Source: Atrichornis clamosus (Eukaryota; Chordata; Aves; Passeriformes; Menuridae). From it: a stretch of 64,000 nucleotides of DNA. A model generated the notes under the pieces. That model made no database searches. It was not told where the DNA came from and saw nothing but the letters and a program-made list of their open reading frames with translations. The number at the start of each line of letters is the position of its first letter. Position 1 is the stretch's first letter. Positions 24,501 through 36,800 of the stretch are shown piece by piece. A program made the position numbers and the translations under genes. The stretch lies in assembly GCA_013400975.1 (NCBI GenBank), contig WBMZ01012776.1, forward strand, positions 62,001-126,000, written 5' to 3'.

Positions 24501-26510
24501 GGAATACCCTCCCTTTCACCTGCTTTTCAGCTGTATCACATCAGAACCAGTGGAAGTAATTTCAGATGTATTTTTCTGTCTGACAAGATCTTCACAAATT
24601 GATTCACCGAGTAAGATTTTTAGGAACCACTAAGATACGTTGAAGAATGGAATGAAGACTTAACACTGCTCAGCTGAATTACTGCAGCTGTTGGTCTAGG
24701 GATGCAGAAGTACTGCTAGTGCTTGTACCTGGCTCTCTTCACCTATCCAAATCTTTTGTAAAAGATGTTACCTGGATTCAGATTGGACTTCTGCAGCTCC
24801 TGTACTAGACCTTAGTGATGACTGTGTGAATAATAATGCTGAGGAGCTCTCAGGATAACTATTCAGCTAGGAATGGGGCAGGGAGCACAGAGGGGAAGAA
24901 ACTATACCTGTGGCCTGTAGCCATGCTGCAAAATCCCATCAGAAAACCCATGTCTGGCCTTCTGGAAGGTGATACAGAGACTTAGAAGAAAAGTCCAACA
25001 TCAGCTTTGTGTTCACCAGGGGCTGTGATAAGCACTGTGATAGCAAAACAGTAGGGCAATACCTGCAAGCCATGAGGCGCTCTATGTGGAGGGTGCATCC
25101 CCTAGCTTCCTGGTCCCATCAGTGTGTCTGGACTAGTAGGAGGAGAACTGGCAAGTCAGTAGTAAACTTTCACTAAGGCAGGACTCCCCAGGCTGGCTTT
25201 TTGGCCAGCAGCACTGTGGTGTTATGGAAATCCTGCATCTGTGCATGCATGGGCTATTGGCATTTTTAGTGATGCTTCCCAGCCTAAAATAATGTTGATG
25301 GGAGTTATTGCAGTTTTTGATGGATAGCATAGGTCTCTGCTCTGGGGCATCTGTAGGATCATCACTGCTTCTGAAAGCATCCAGGAGTCATGAAAAGGCC
25401 AAAGGTGTGGTGTAAAAGTTATCCTGAACTCCAGCTTGTGTGCTACTTTGAGTCCAGTTCTGGTGGGTGTTGTGCTGAGTACTTGCTCACCTCTTTGGAA
25501 GCAGTGATAGATGCCTTCTGTAGACCGAGATCTACAATGTATTGGTCATTTTTTCCAAACTGAATCCAGTGACTGGGTAATTAAATTGCTGTGTAACACA
25601 ACAGCAAACGACCTGGTGTCATTAATCTACCTGTTTTTACACAGAGCCTAGACCTATTAAGTGTTCTGTGCTTAAAAGTAAAAAGCCTTAGCTTTTACAG
25701 AGAGAAGTTAACACTCAGGCCTGGTAGCTAAAAGGCTTGGCCTCTGTAACCTGCCAGAAATATCTCATTAGTCAGTTTTCCCATATTGCTGTGATAACTC
25801 TTTATTGTTTGTGAACTAGAGGGCTTCCTCAGGAACTGGGTTCTTCCAGAGATCACCAAAAAAATACTGCTAGCTGTGTAAATAAGGAGAGCACTAAGTG
25901 GGAGTGGGGCAATGTCAAACATGTCCACGGATGTACTCCTGAATCCTCGCTGCAAACATTAGCAGAAGGACAGGTGCATAATCACCTTGTTGAATATACA
26001 GTTGAAATAACTACGCACTGTTGAACTGTTTGACTTTCAACTCCTGCAGGCAATTCAGGCTGGCTTTGAGCTTTTGTGTCGTAAAGGAAGGGCCACTGTG
26101 TTCTGGCAGAGTGTTTGGCTGCATTGCAACAAACCTGGCTACTGATGCCCAGGCATACTTTGATTGATGCACAGATCAAATGACTGTTGGGAGTGGCTTC
26201 TGGAGTGACGTCCCAGGTACAATGATGTCAGCAAAAGATTTTTAAAAATTCAGGTGTGGCATAATCTGCCAATTAAACTGATTAGTGCTCTGGCTGAGTT
26301 CTGAGTAGGAGCTCTGACTCGAGCGCTGCTTGTTGAAGTCTTTTATTTAGTGCCTTTGGCTCACCTTGTATGAGACTTTTACCTAGTACCTTCACTGCAG
26401 CGTGCTGTAAATTGAGGTAGGATACCATACCAAGGGCTGTGTGCTAGCTCGCTTGTTATCAGGGGTAATCTGATACCAGCTCACAAATGTCCCTGACCTC
26501 TTGGAAGCTG
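21551..26510 (+). other. MTUS1: MTUS1 intron, no gene seen
   Basis: Intronic sequence between the CR1 copy and the second alternative first exon. Only short random frames occur. A G/T-rich run (GGTTTT units) lies at about 24259-24312. The last few hundred bases must include the promoter of the 26550 exon if that exon is a first exon, but I see no clear TATA box or CpG cluster. Confidence 0.55.
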
Positions 26511-26549
26511 TGACACTGGAAGAGGTCCTGCGACCCCCGTGGGATCGGG

Positions 26550-27039
26550 ATGGAGTGCATCGTTTCTCTGTTGGCAGAAGTGAAAGCTAGCCAGGAGGCG
26601 ATGCAGGCTGGGCAGAAGGCATTAAAGCACGACATGGAAACATCTCAGAAGGAAATCAGAACGGTGTTAGCATTGCAGAGGAGCCAGCAACAGGTGAAAG
26701 AAGATCTCAAAGCAGAGGTGAAGTCCAGTCACTTGGATATAAGAACTGTGCTTGAGGAAATCCAGCAAGTAAGAGAAGAAATGGAAGCTCGATTAAATAC
26801 TCAGGCTGATCTGGTCTTACTGATCAAAGAAGTGAGCACCAATTTAACATGTGTAGACAAGGCTTTCCAGAAAATGGAGGAGAGGCAGAAAGTTTTTACC
26901 AGCCTGCATCTTCCCACAAGAGAAAATGTTGAGCAAGGATTTTTCTTTGAGAAATGCTTACACCAGACGCACATGGGTTTTGAAAGACCTGTGGAAGCTA
27001 ACAGTTTGGATGAGGAATGTGAAAAGAAGGTGCTTGGGG
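26550..27039 (+). CDS. MTUS1: MTUS1 alternative first coding exon with a 163-residue coiled coil (possibly the ATIP4 counterpart)
   Basis: It encodes 163 residues plus one base, starting MECIVSLLAEVKASQEAMQA and ending ECEKKVLG. Residues about 6-115 are rich in E/K/Q/L in heptad spacing, a predicted coiled coil. IRTVL occurs at residues 36-40 and again at 64-68, a 28-residue (four-heptad) repeat. A Phe-rich patch FFFEK is at 131-135. The start is well supported: GGGATGG context (G at -3 and +4) and an in-frame TGA at 26511-26513. The donor GGGG|GTAAGA at 27039/27040 is phase 1, exactly what exon 30602 needs. Spliced, it would give about 565 aa. Mammals have a brain-enriched ATIP4 form of similar size (517 aa), but I cannot recall its N-terminus well enough to confirm orthology. 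No retroelement signature was seen. Confidence 0.75.
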
Positions 27040-30000
27040 GTAAGACAATTGTGACTGCAAGTGTGGGAAGAGAAGTGAGGTTTTTTTCTACTTGTGCTTG
27101 TCAAGAAGTTTGTTATAGGCTATTTGGAATGCTTTTAAGAAATGTAATTTTTTTTAGAAATTGAATCTCTTGCTTAAAATAATTTCTAGTTAGTGTAGAT
27201 GTTACTGCACAGACCTCCCTAGTACATGAAAAGCAAAGGAGGGCTTTGATTTGGTTCTGCAAACCAAAAAAGTGGGTGATAGGTTTTTCTGTTAATCCAG
27301 CAACAATGCACAAGATAGGGAGACTCAGGAAACCAGCAGCACAAGGCAAGCTCTGAGGTAGTCAGCCAGACAAATGCTATGTCAGGTACTAGGCAGAACC
27401 CCAGCACTTAAATGTAGCTTCATGGAACACACCCTGTGTACTGACAGTTGTGAATTTCTTGCTTGTCAACAGCTATTAACTTAGAGAAGCTTTGTAAGGG
27501 AAACAGTTTGCTTTATAGAAAAGCTTGGAATAGGTTTAATGCTCTCCCTAGTGAACTAGTCGGCTGCTGTGCCATCCGTATAATGACTGTAGAGGGAGTG
27601 ACAGGATTTGTGGACCTTTTCCAAGGTGCAAATCGAATCTTCTGTGAATGATTAAATGTTAAAAAGGCTTAGTCTTTGCAAAATCACCTCTAATTTTTTT
27701 TTTTAACTGTATGAAGAAAGATAAGACTAGATGGTGATTCTGTCCAGTTACTGTGCTGCATGCAGTACTTGCAAATCTGATTTTTAGTCTTCAGAAACTG
27801 AGCTTTCAACTAGATTGTGTACAGTGGTTTTGCGCCTGTTGGAGAGAACCTAGTTTAAAGGTGGAAATTGTTCTGCTTTACAAGTATGATTGTATAAAGG
27901 TGGCAGGTAAACAGGCCAAAGAGAAGGACTTGGGCTGGTAACCAATACTGTCTTTAAATTAGACTCTATCATTAATGTGGTGGTATCAGTAATCAGACTC
28001 ACAATGCTTTTGTCTTAATGAAAGCATGGCTTTTGTTTTGACACCACAGCATGCCTTCTATACAAATCTGGAAACGATCTGTCATTGCCCAGAGGTACGT
28101 AGGCCATAAATAAACGTTCGAGTGTCAGTGGTGTTAATCTGTAGAGGCAGTTCATGCTACAGAGGGTTCATGCTTTTCAGCATTTGAAGTGGCTGTGTAT
28201 AGCACATGTCTTTGATAAAATTGCCAATAGGAATGTCACTGAATTTCACTTCATGCGTGTTTTTTGTTCATCTTTTTTTAGTACAGTATCAAGGGCTGTC
28301 TTGGTTGGATGCTTGAATGAGCTTCTAGGAAAATACTTGGTGGTCTGGGCAGCAGGATAAAAGCAGTGGTATGAAACTGACAAAGTGACAAAGGGTGGCT
28401 GAACTCTGGAAACAATGGATATGTGGAGTCTTTTGTCATTTGTGGTTAGCTGTTCTATCACTGTATTTAAATGAAATTTCTTTATTGGGTAGCTGTGTGA
28501 TGCAATTTTTTCCCAGAGTAAAAATTGTTTGCAAACACTTGTTCAGGTTTAATGCAGCTCTGTCAGAGTCCTACAAATGGATGTAAAATTCATTTCAAGT
28601 ATTTAATTAAATTATGACATTAGCATCCGTATCAGTGAATTTATCCAGTACTCTTATATCAAGAAGAATTCTCTATTGATCGTAAGTGGAGGATTCAGGA
28701 ATGGAGGTGGAATATATGAGTAGGAGTATGTAAGCCAGTAGGGAACGGAAGAACTGACTGTACATGTTTACTCTCTAGTCCCTGCTCTTTTTTTTTTTTT
28801 TTCTCTCTTCTTGATTATTATCTCCTGTGTTTTTTGAAGGAACTTCAGAAGGTAACCAGTATTTTCCCACACACAGTATTGTCCATAAGGTTTCTGGAAA
28901 TTTGATATGGTTGCTCTCAAATGTGAACTGCCATTTGTGTAAAGATATCTACTCAAAAGACATTTTTATATCTGCACAGTGAGAAAAGAAGTGGTCATGT
29001 TAGTTAAATGGTGGTAAAAATAACTAGAACTGGCAGCCAAGCTTGATCGCATTGTTGTATGAACTTATATTTTGATTTGGGTTGATATACCTTTTAACAG
29101 CTCTACTATTAAAGTGCAAGATGGTATGTTTCTAATTGAAAATACACCCTTTAACAGTCTGCATCTCTGAGCAGAAGTGTAGGGCAATCTCCAAGAATAC
29201 AAGGGTGTCTGACCACGATAAGGCAATATGCTGACAATTCTCTAACTGGCAGAATATCTTGCCCAGAAAATTAATAGGCTCAGGAGGCACTTTATACCAG
29301 GTTCAGTAAGAAAGGCACAGAGGATGATAGTATTTATAGGAAAATTGTTTTCAAAGACTTTGAAAACAAATGAAGTCTGTGGAAGACTGATGTATTAATG
29401 CAATAGTTGATGTGTCAGTCAGACTAACATTAACCAAGAATCAAAGCATTTGTTTTTAAGTGTCTACAGTTGTGAGATTGAAGCTTACACTGCTGGGACT
29501 ATTCTAGGGTCATTTGACAACCTTCAGAACAAGTGCCTGGGATTCAGAAAGGACTGAGTCTAGTTGGTTAGTTTGTCCCCTGTTTTTTCTGCATGTTTCT
29601 ATTTTTCTTTTCTCCAGATCTCACCTCTCAGGTTTTTTCACTCTATCGTGAAGAAATCTTGTTAAGTTGAAACTACAAAGTAATCTGCTTAGATGTCTTC
29701 ATTAAATTGCCAAGGGGTATTTATCTGTTGCATCAGCTTTTTATTGCAAAAGTGTTTGCTCATTCCCTGTGTGATCAAGGGGGAAGACTGGTCCTATCTG
29801 CACAGCAGTATAGTACTCCCTTTCCAGTCTGAAGGCAGCAGAGAAGCCTGTAACCTATACAGTACTTATGATCCAGAGCTGGATTATGTAATGTGGTTTC
29901 CTCTGACATGAGATGATTGTGTACTGTGAAGGTCTTGAGGTTGCCACATAACTAGGAGTATTAAATCAACAATGTAATTTCAGGACTGTGAATATATATT

Positions 30001-30573
30001 GAAATATATTACATTTTAGAGCATTTTTAAAGTCTTATCCTTATGACTGAAAATTGCTGGCACTAAGAAATGCTGCTAGACCTCTAATTAATAAAGCTCA
30101 GGCCTGAACTGCAGAGAGGGGAGTTTTTGCAATTAAAATTTTAAAAGGAAGGAAAATAACAAAGGAAATGTAGAGAAAATTGTTTTGCATTCAGCAGTAC
30201 TTTGGACTGCAGGAAATACAAAATCCATGTTGTACACAAAAGTGGACAACTCTTACGTTAGAAATAAGTTACTGGATAGGCAGGATGACAGAGGCCTTGC
30301 ATTTTCTAAAAGTATTTGTTCAAAGTGTGAATAGTATGCTGAAAAGTATGCCACAGAATACATGAAGGTGAGGGTGAAGTTCAAAACACTGTATCCAGGG
30401 TTATGGTGCTAGAAATTAACCTGGCAGATGATAGTCTGCTCTGCAGTGCTACTGACATAACTCTTTCTCCTAGTCAATATTTCAGCAAGTGTTTGTAGGA
30501 ATTTATAACTACTTTCTATTGCACCTGACCTTTACGTTTTGGTGAGATTTCAACATGAAATGCATATTAATTA
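27040..30573 (+). other. MTUS1: MTUS1 intron, no gene seen
   Basis: Intron between the second alternative first exon and the first shared exon. If retained, the 26550 frame continues to a stop at 27162-27164. A T-run lies at about 28788-28802. Nothing else was recognised. Confidence 0.65.
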
Positions 30574-30597
30574 GTTGTTGTTGTTGTTATTGTTGTT
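30574..30597 (+). repeat. GTT trinucleotide repeat at the acceptor of shared exon 1
   Basis: Eight GTT-type units (one reads ATT) lie directly before the TTTTAG acceptor at 30601. They occupy the place of the polypyrimidine tract and so are interrupted by G every third base. Length variation here could affect inclusion of the exon on which ATIP1 and the 26550 form both depend. Confidence 0.85.
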
Positions 30598-30601
30598 TTA
30601 G

Positions 30602-30819
30602 TTGACAAGGGCAAGCAGCGGAGTTCCAAGAGCTCGTGCATACGGACCCAAACCTCCGCAGATGCACGTTCACCTGGCACAAAAGCAGCCGAGTTGACAC
30701 AGTACAAAGCAAAATGTGAGACCCAAAGCGGAATCAACCTGCAGCTGAAAAAATTCCTAACGTCCAGTAACCAGAAGTTTGAAGCATTAACAGTTGTCAT
30801 CCAGCACCTGCAGTCTGAG
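30602..30819 (+). CDS. MTUS1: MTUS1 shared exon 1 (73 codons)
   Basis: With the phase-1 G from an upstream first exon it reads [20 protein letters not shown], then a linker, then [13 protein letters not shown] and [14 protein letters not shown]. It aligns with the mammalian segment that begins VEKSRQK and contains ELTQYKTKCENQSG and [15 protein letters not shown], and it marks the beginning of the coiled-coil body. The N-terminal third is basic and Ser/Thr-rich and is less conserved than the C-terminal half. The acceptor is TTTTAG and the donor GAG|GTAAAA (phase 0). The exon is omitted from transcripts starting at 42706. Confidence 0.95.
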
Positions 30820-33800
30820 GTAAAAACTCACAGCTCATCAATTTTGGCTTTAATTTTTTGAACTCTGCTCAATAAGGGCTTCAGAAAATATTAACATACC
30901 AATACCTAAATTCTATGATTCCATTCCAGTGGTTTCTGTTTTCCTATGGAGGTTATGCTTCTGGCATCAGCTGGATAGAAAAAAATGAAACCCAACATTG
31001 GATTTTCTGGCCTCTTTGCAGCTTCACATGCATTTTGGAAGAGAAGTTTTTAAATGTTTGTAGACAGAGAGTTCTTCAGGGTTGCGTAGCTTTCCAAGTA
31101 TGTACTTGTAGCAAAGACAACAGATAATCTGCATGGCCTTTCTTTGTTATCTGACGTTGAATGGAAGAGTATATTATAAAGGGGTAGATATGTTTCTGAG
31201 CTACTCAGAATAAAGTCTGAGTTGTTGCAGTTATATTTATTGAATCCTGCATTCTTGGTGGTATCTTAAAATTATCAGTAAAAATATAGAAATGCACCTG
31301 GAATAATAGAGTGGAATTAATCTGATGTGGTTTAATCTTAATTTGTTCTAGTCTGTTTGAAATATGTAATGACCTAATCAGTTTGATACTACACTAGAAA
31401 CTGTTGGGCTGCTTTGAAAACTTTTGAGAAAAGAAACATCTGAAGTCAAGGAAATTATAATAGTTATGAATTTATACTGCACAGCTGATGCAGGCTTTAA
31501 CAACAGTTTCTCTTGCCTTTATATCCAGTGTTCTAAGACTGGTATCCATTTCATTTCAACTGTTCTGATACATGGTGATTTTACAGTCTGGTATACAAAA
31601 AAGCACTGAATTGTCTTAGGTTTCTGTCAGCGTACTAACATTTTCTTCTTGTTGGGATAGTATCTGCTTGCTTTCATTTAATCTAAAAATACTGCATTTA
31701 TCTCCTAGTCTGCTTCAACTCTAAGAGCAGTGGCTCTTAGCCAGTTTTCTGAGATTGGTTTGGTTGGAGTTTTTTTAAACTCTTGGTTGGAACACCTTTC
31801 TCTGCTAAGGAACTAGTTTGAGATCTTCAAAGCAATTTGATGCAGGATTTTTGGATGCTTGTTGTCTAACATGATATTGTGAAATTTATATGTGAAATTC
31901 TCACTGCTAAACTTCTGCGCAATCTTCTAATTACCGTATAATAAACAAACTGGGTTTTTTGGTAACTTTTATAATTAAATGTCTTGGCCAAGTTTCTTCT
32001 CTCAAATATTTTGCATTGCAACATTTTAAAATCCACAAATACTTTATAAATGCCTTGTTTAGTGAGAGGAAGCCTGTTATACTAATATGCTTCTTCTAGG
32101 CTATTTTACATGTTGCTCTAGCCTAAATGTGATTTTTTTTTTTTCTACTTAAGAATAACGGGAGTTTTAATTAAAGAAAAAGTGATGTTGAAGATGGAGG
32201 GAAGAGAGAACTGCATGGACGAAACTAGCTATTTTACTCCTTATTCCTCTTTGTTAGTCTTTTGCAGATGCAAAGAGAAAATATTTCTGTCAAATTATGC
32301 AGAATTAGTAATCTTGGACAGTTAAATCTGAGCACATGAAATTGAGCTAGATATGACACATTTATATATTTTGATACCAGTTATTGGTTTTGAGGTTACT
32401 CTCTCGTTTCCTGGGATAAGACAATACTTGCTGAAGAGTCACTGCCTTATTCTTGTGAACATACCATAGGGATGAGAAGGACTCTTCTGCCATGGTGCTG
32501 TAAGGAACAGAGGGGGAAACATCCTGAAGGATTTCAGAGTTTTAGGGAACACTGTGAAGAATTGTTTGTTTGTTGGTTTGGGTTTTTTTCCTTTAGGGTG
32601 AGATGTGGAGTCTGGTATAGCTAACATAATCTTAGCTGGCCATATGATTATTTTTCTGAAGTATCCCTTGGGGACTCCTTTGATATAGTTTTCAAACTCT
32701 GGATAAACTCATGGAGAAACCTGAAGTTAGGCATTAGCTCATGAGGTAGAGTCTCATAGGTTAACTACTGCAGTGCCAATTGAAAGTAGCTTCAGTTTCT
32801 CTGGTTTAAAAGAAAAAAATTAAAAGTCATGCTTAGCTGATTACATGAGGAAGAAAGCTGTGCTTCACACTTACTCTAGTGGGAAGAATGGAAGTGACAC
32901 GATGCAGCCTAAGAAACAGCCTACTGGAACCAGAGGGAGGACCTGCTGTGGGCTCCTCTGGTGCTGGTCTGTCCCTACAGAAGGCCCATTCAGTCTGTGA
33001 CTATCACAAAGCTAAACCAGCCCCAAAGTACTTCTGTGCCAGATGGTGACGTGGACTGTCCTAACGTCTGGTCAGAGCCAGTGTGAGGGTGAGACGGGGT
33101 AAAGGACAGGCTGCCTGCCTGGCCAAATGGAGTGAAGTGCTGGAATGAGCAGTTGGGTCACTTTGAGGCTGGGCAGCCCTGCCTGAGCCTCTTGGCAAAA
33201 TCTGCTGCAGCCTCTCCAAAGCTGAAGTTACTGGGATGTGATTTGGCTGTTAGATTTGTTTGGTTTTACTGTTGTGGGTTTTGGTTCCTTTTTCCCAAGA
33301 GTCCCCTACATATTTCTGCACAAAAGTTTAAAGTTGTTTCTTATGAGATCATTTGAAGTGGAAAATAGCTGCTAATGAAATCAGGACTTGCTGGCAATGA
33401 CTTCTGTCAAAAATGCAGACAGCCCATCTTGAGTCAAGTTAAGAGGCTGCTGTCAAAGGGTTAAATGGGATTGAGCAATGCTGCTGTGCTGTTTCTAGCT
33501 GAGCAGGACTCTCTTGAAAAACACTGCCTGAGCCCAAACCTGTTTGTTGCAAGGGTTACCTTGGTCCTGTCAATAGTAACAGCTGCTTCTGATAAAACCT
33601 TCCCACTTGAGCTGTAGGTGTTTCTTTGGGGGTGATGGGGAGGATATGCTTAACTGCCTGCACCAATACTCTAACAAGTTTAAAAATCCTAAAACCCTGA
33701 TTTCTACCTCACAGGAGCTATTGTTGCGCTGGGTTAATGCTAGATGGAAAACCTCTTGGCATCCAGAACACTTGATGGCAATGAGCAGTGTGGCTGATGA

Positions 33801-36800
33801 GAACACTGCGTTTTTCCATTGTTGGACAGCTGTGTGTGTGCTGGCAGTGATAGAAACACATGTCAAACTGAGCACTAATCACAAAAGCAAGTTGAGTCTT
33901 TCTAGACTACTGTGCTTCCCCTGATCCCTTGGTAATTCCTGTTACTTCATGACTATTTTCCTGTTTTTTAAGTTCAAACAAGAAACAAAAAGCAGCAGTA
34001 CAGAGGAAATGGTGAAATTGGCCATTTACAATAAGTGCATGAAATGCCAAGGAAAGCTGTTTTCCATTAACCTTTAACTGCGCTGAGCTCTGAAATTTGC
34101 ACTACTGCTTTTGATTTGATCTTTTAACTTCCACTAGTACTCATTTTGAATTCATTTCTTGTCCATTCAGTAACAGATATGTTCACAGAGGCTTTAAATA
34201 CATGGTTAGCATGTCTGTGATAAGTCACACTGTGGGTGTCACTCTTGCAGCCCTGCCCTCCCTTTCTAGCCCTTGTGTGTGCTTGGGCTTCTTTGGGAAG
34301 CCGGCTCAGGCATGTAGTCAGGAAAGGGAAAAAAAAAATAAAAATTGTGTGTCTAGTTTTATAGGTCTGTGCACGTCAAAAGTGTTACAGGTATGTCCCT
34401 GTGCAGTCGTTCACTGTGGGAAGGATCGGGAGTGAAGAACCACCACTGCTGGTGTGGGGTGGGAACGTGTGCCTGAGAGGTCTGCAGCTGTGGCTGGGAG
34501 CCAGATGCTCCCTTGGGAAGCAAAAAACCACAGTACATTACCAGCTGATGAGGCTGAGGCTATGGCAACTCCTGCCTGAGCCTCTGCTTCTTGCCTCCTG
34601 AGGGGTGCTCAGCCCCTTCTCCTGCCTCAGGGCTGCTGCCCAAGGCTGTGTGAGCCCTGCAGCTCGGCTGTTCGAACTTCCAACTCATGCTGTGCATAAA
34701 CTCTTACATCTCTGGGAGTGGAGGGTGTTTGTTTTAGAAGCGTGGTACTAGCTTGATTTTAAATCTAGTTTTAAATTTGTCTTTCTAAGGGAGATTTAGC
34801 TGTCAGAGGAAAGGATAATGTATAGTTAGATTGACTTGAATGGCTTTGTAACTGTTCAGAGTGTGAATTGACAGAGACTACCTTTACATTCTCTCATTTT
34901 AGTGCATAAACTGCCACATTCAGAACTACCCAAGCTGTTTTCAAAATTTTTAGATGGTAAAATGTTTAATTGTTATACTAATTTTTATTCTTCTAGTTTT
35001 ACAAGTGAATCTAATTAAGCATCTCAGGAATTCTCAACAGATTCTGCTATAGAAATGAGCTTCAAATTTGTGCCACAGGGTACTATAGGGATGAACGCAA
35101 ATTCAGTTTTGCTGTTGTGCTTCTCTTGGTATGGTTATGGGAAGACTGCTATTTACAGTTCAGACTTTACTTGGGAATGTTGTGGTGCCATCTTCAAGAA
35201 GATTCCTTCACAGAGGAAGAGGCCATTTGAGAGGCTATAGAGGTTTGACAATAATACATGAATAACACTAATTGTGGATGTGACACAGGAAACAACATGA
35301 GGAGTGTGCTAGAAATGGTGTGGCTCAACAGGCTCCAGTATTTCTAGGTGGAAATGGAAATTAACCATTAGTATATGACCTGTTGCAACTGGCATTTCCT
35401 GACATGTGCATGACTGTAAGAGCCGAGATGGTAGTTTCCTTGGGAACTTAGCAGTAGAAAGAGGGGTTTTTTTCATTTCGGAATACATGAATACATGTAT
35501 CAGAAATGTTTGTGCTGGCCTTTGTGGAAGTTCAGCAGAAGATGTTTATATTTCTCAAATGAGAAATGCCTTTCTATGTTAAGGAGCACAAGTACACATT
35601 GCATCACTAAACCCCAAGAGTTTTGGAACAGTCATGTCTTTTGACCTGTAAGTCCAAAGTATATTGTCAGACCTGTTGTTTAGAGCAGCTGTCTTTGAGT
35701 AAAATTTATAGTTTTGATTTTCTAGAACCTAACATCAAACTTGGTCAGTTTTCATTAGAATTTTCATACCAGGTATTTTTCTGCTCTTTAAATCTGGTTT
35801 CCAAAATATAGACATAACTTTTTACATGAGAGAATAAGTATATGTAATTTAGATCATTTTTTGCTTCTTTAGTTTAAAAAAAAATCTTAAGTCAAAATGT
35901 ACTACCCTGAATTTGAGGAAGGCAAGTATTTTCCATTTAGTAACAGAGAGTATTTGAGGAATAACTCAGTAGCTTCCCCCTGTAGAGCAAACCTAGGCTC
36001 TGGCAGCTTGCATCTGACAGGTTGCTGTTGGAAAGGAAGGGAGTTTCAAATTATTCTCAAGGTCTCTATAAAACGTGGTGTGGATGAACAAGAATGTTTT
36101 TGGCAACAGATTGAAGATTTGTAAGCTCTAACATCCAGAAAAACATTTTAATCCATTAATTACTGTGAAACTAGGCTCTGATGGAAATAACTTTGTAGAA
36201 GATGCGTCAGTTAAGCAATTTATTTGGTACACCTGGGTGTTCAGAATGGGTTACGGCTGAAGAGAATTGGGAGTCCTGTCCTATAGCTACTCCTAGCAAA
36301 AGGTGTCTTGGAAAAAGACACCTTTGACTGAAACAAACTTGGTGTTTCAGGCAACCAGTGTTGCTTTCCACAAAGAACCTGGTTTTCATGAGTTCCTTGT
36401 TATTTCTTGTAGTCAGTTTTTTTTCAAGAAGATGCAGAATTAATGACAGTAGCAACTAGAGGTATCTATCGCAAAATTTAAGGGAGCAGTTAGTGGAAGA
36501 AAGAATCATCTTTAGTCTTGTTTCCCTCTTTTGATTTGTACTACCTTTTCAGGTGAAATTCTAAACAGCCTTAAAAATGAAATTAAGGAAACAGTGTAAT
36601 ATTATGCTCAAGCATAGGTTCTCATTATAGCATTTGGAACAACTTTATAATGGTAATAACAGTTTTATAGATGTGAGAACTTAAGTTGTGACAGTATAAT
36701 TTGTCAAAGCTGCATAGTATCCAGTGGGGACTGTGTCATACTGAGTTGGACTGAGACAGAAAGCTTCAGAAAAGACTGAGAAATAAGTAATTGCTTAGAT

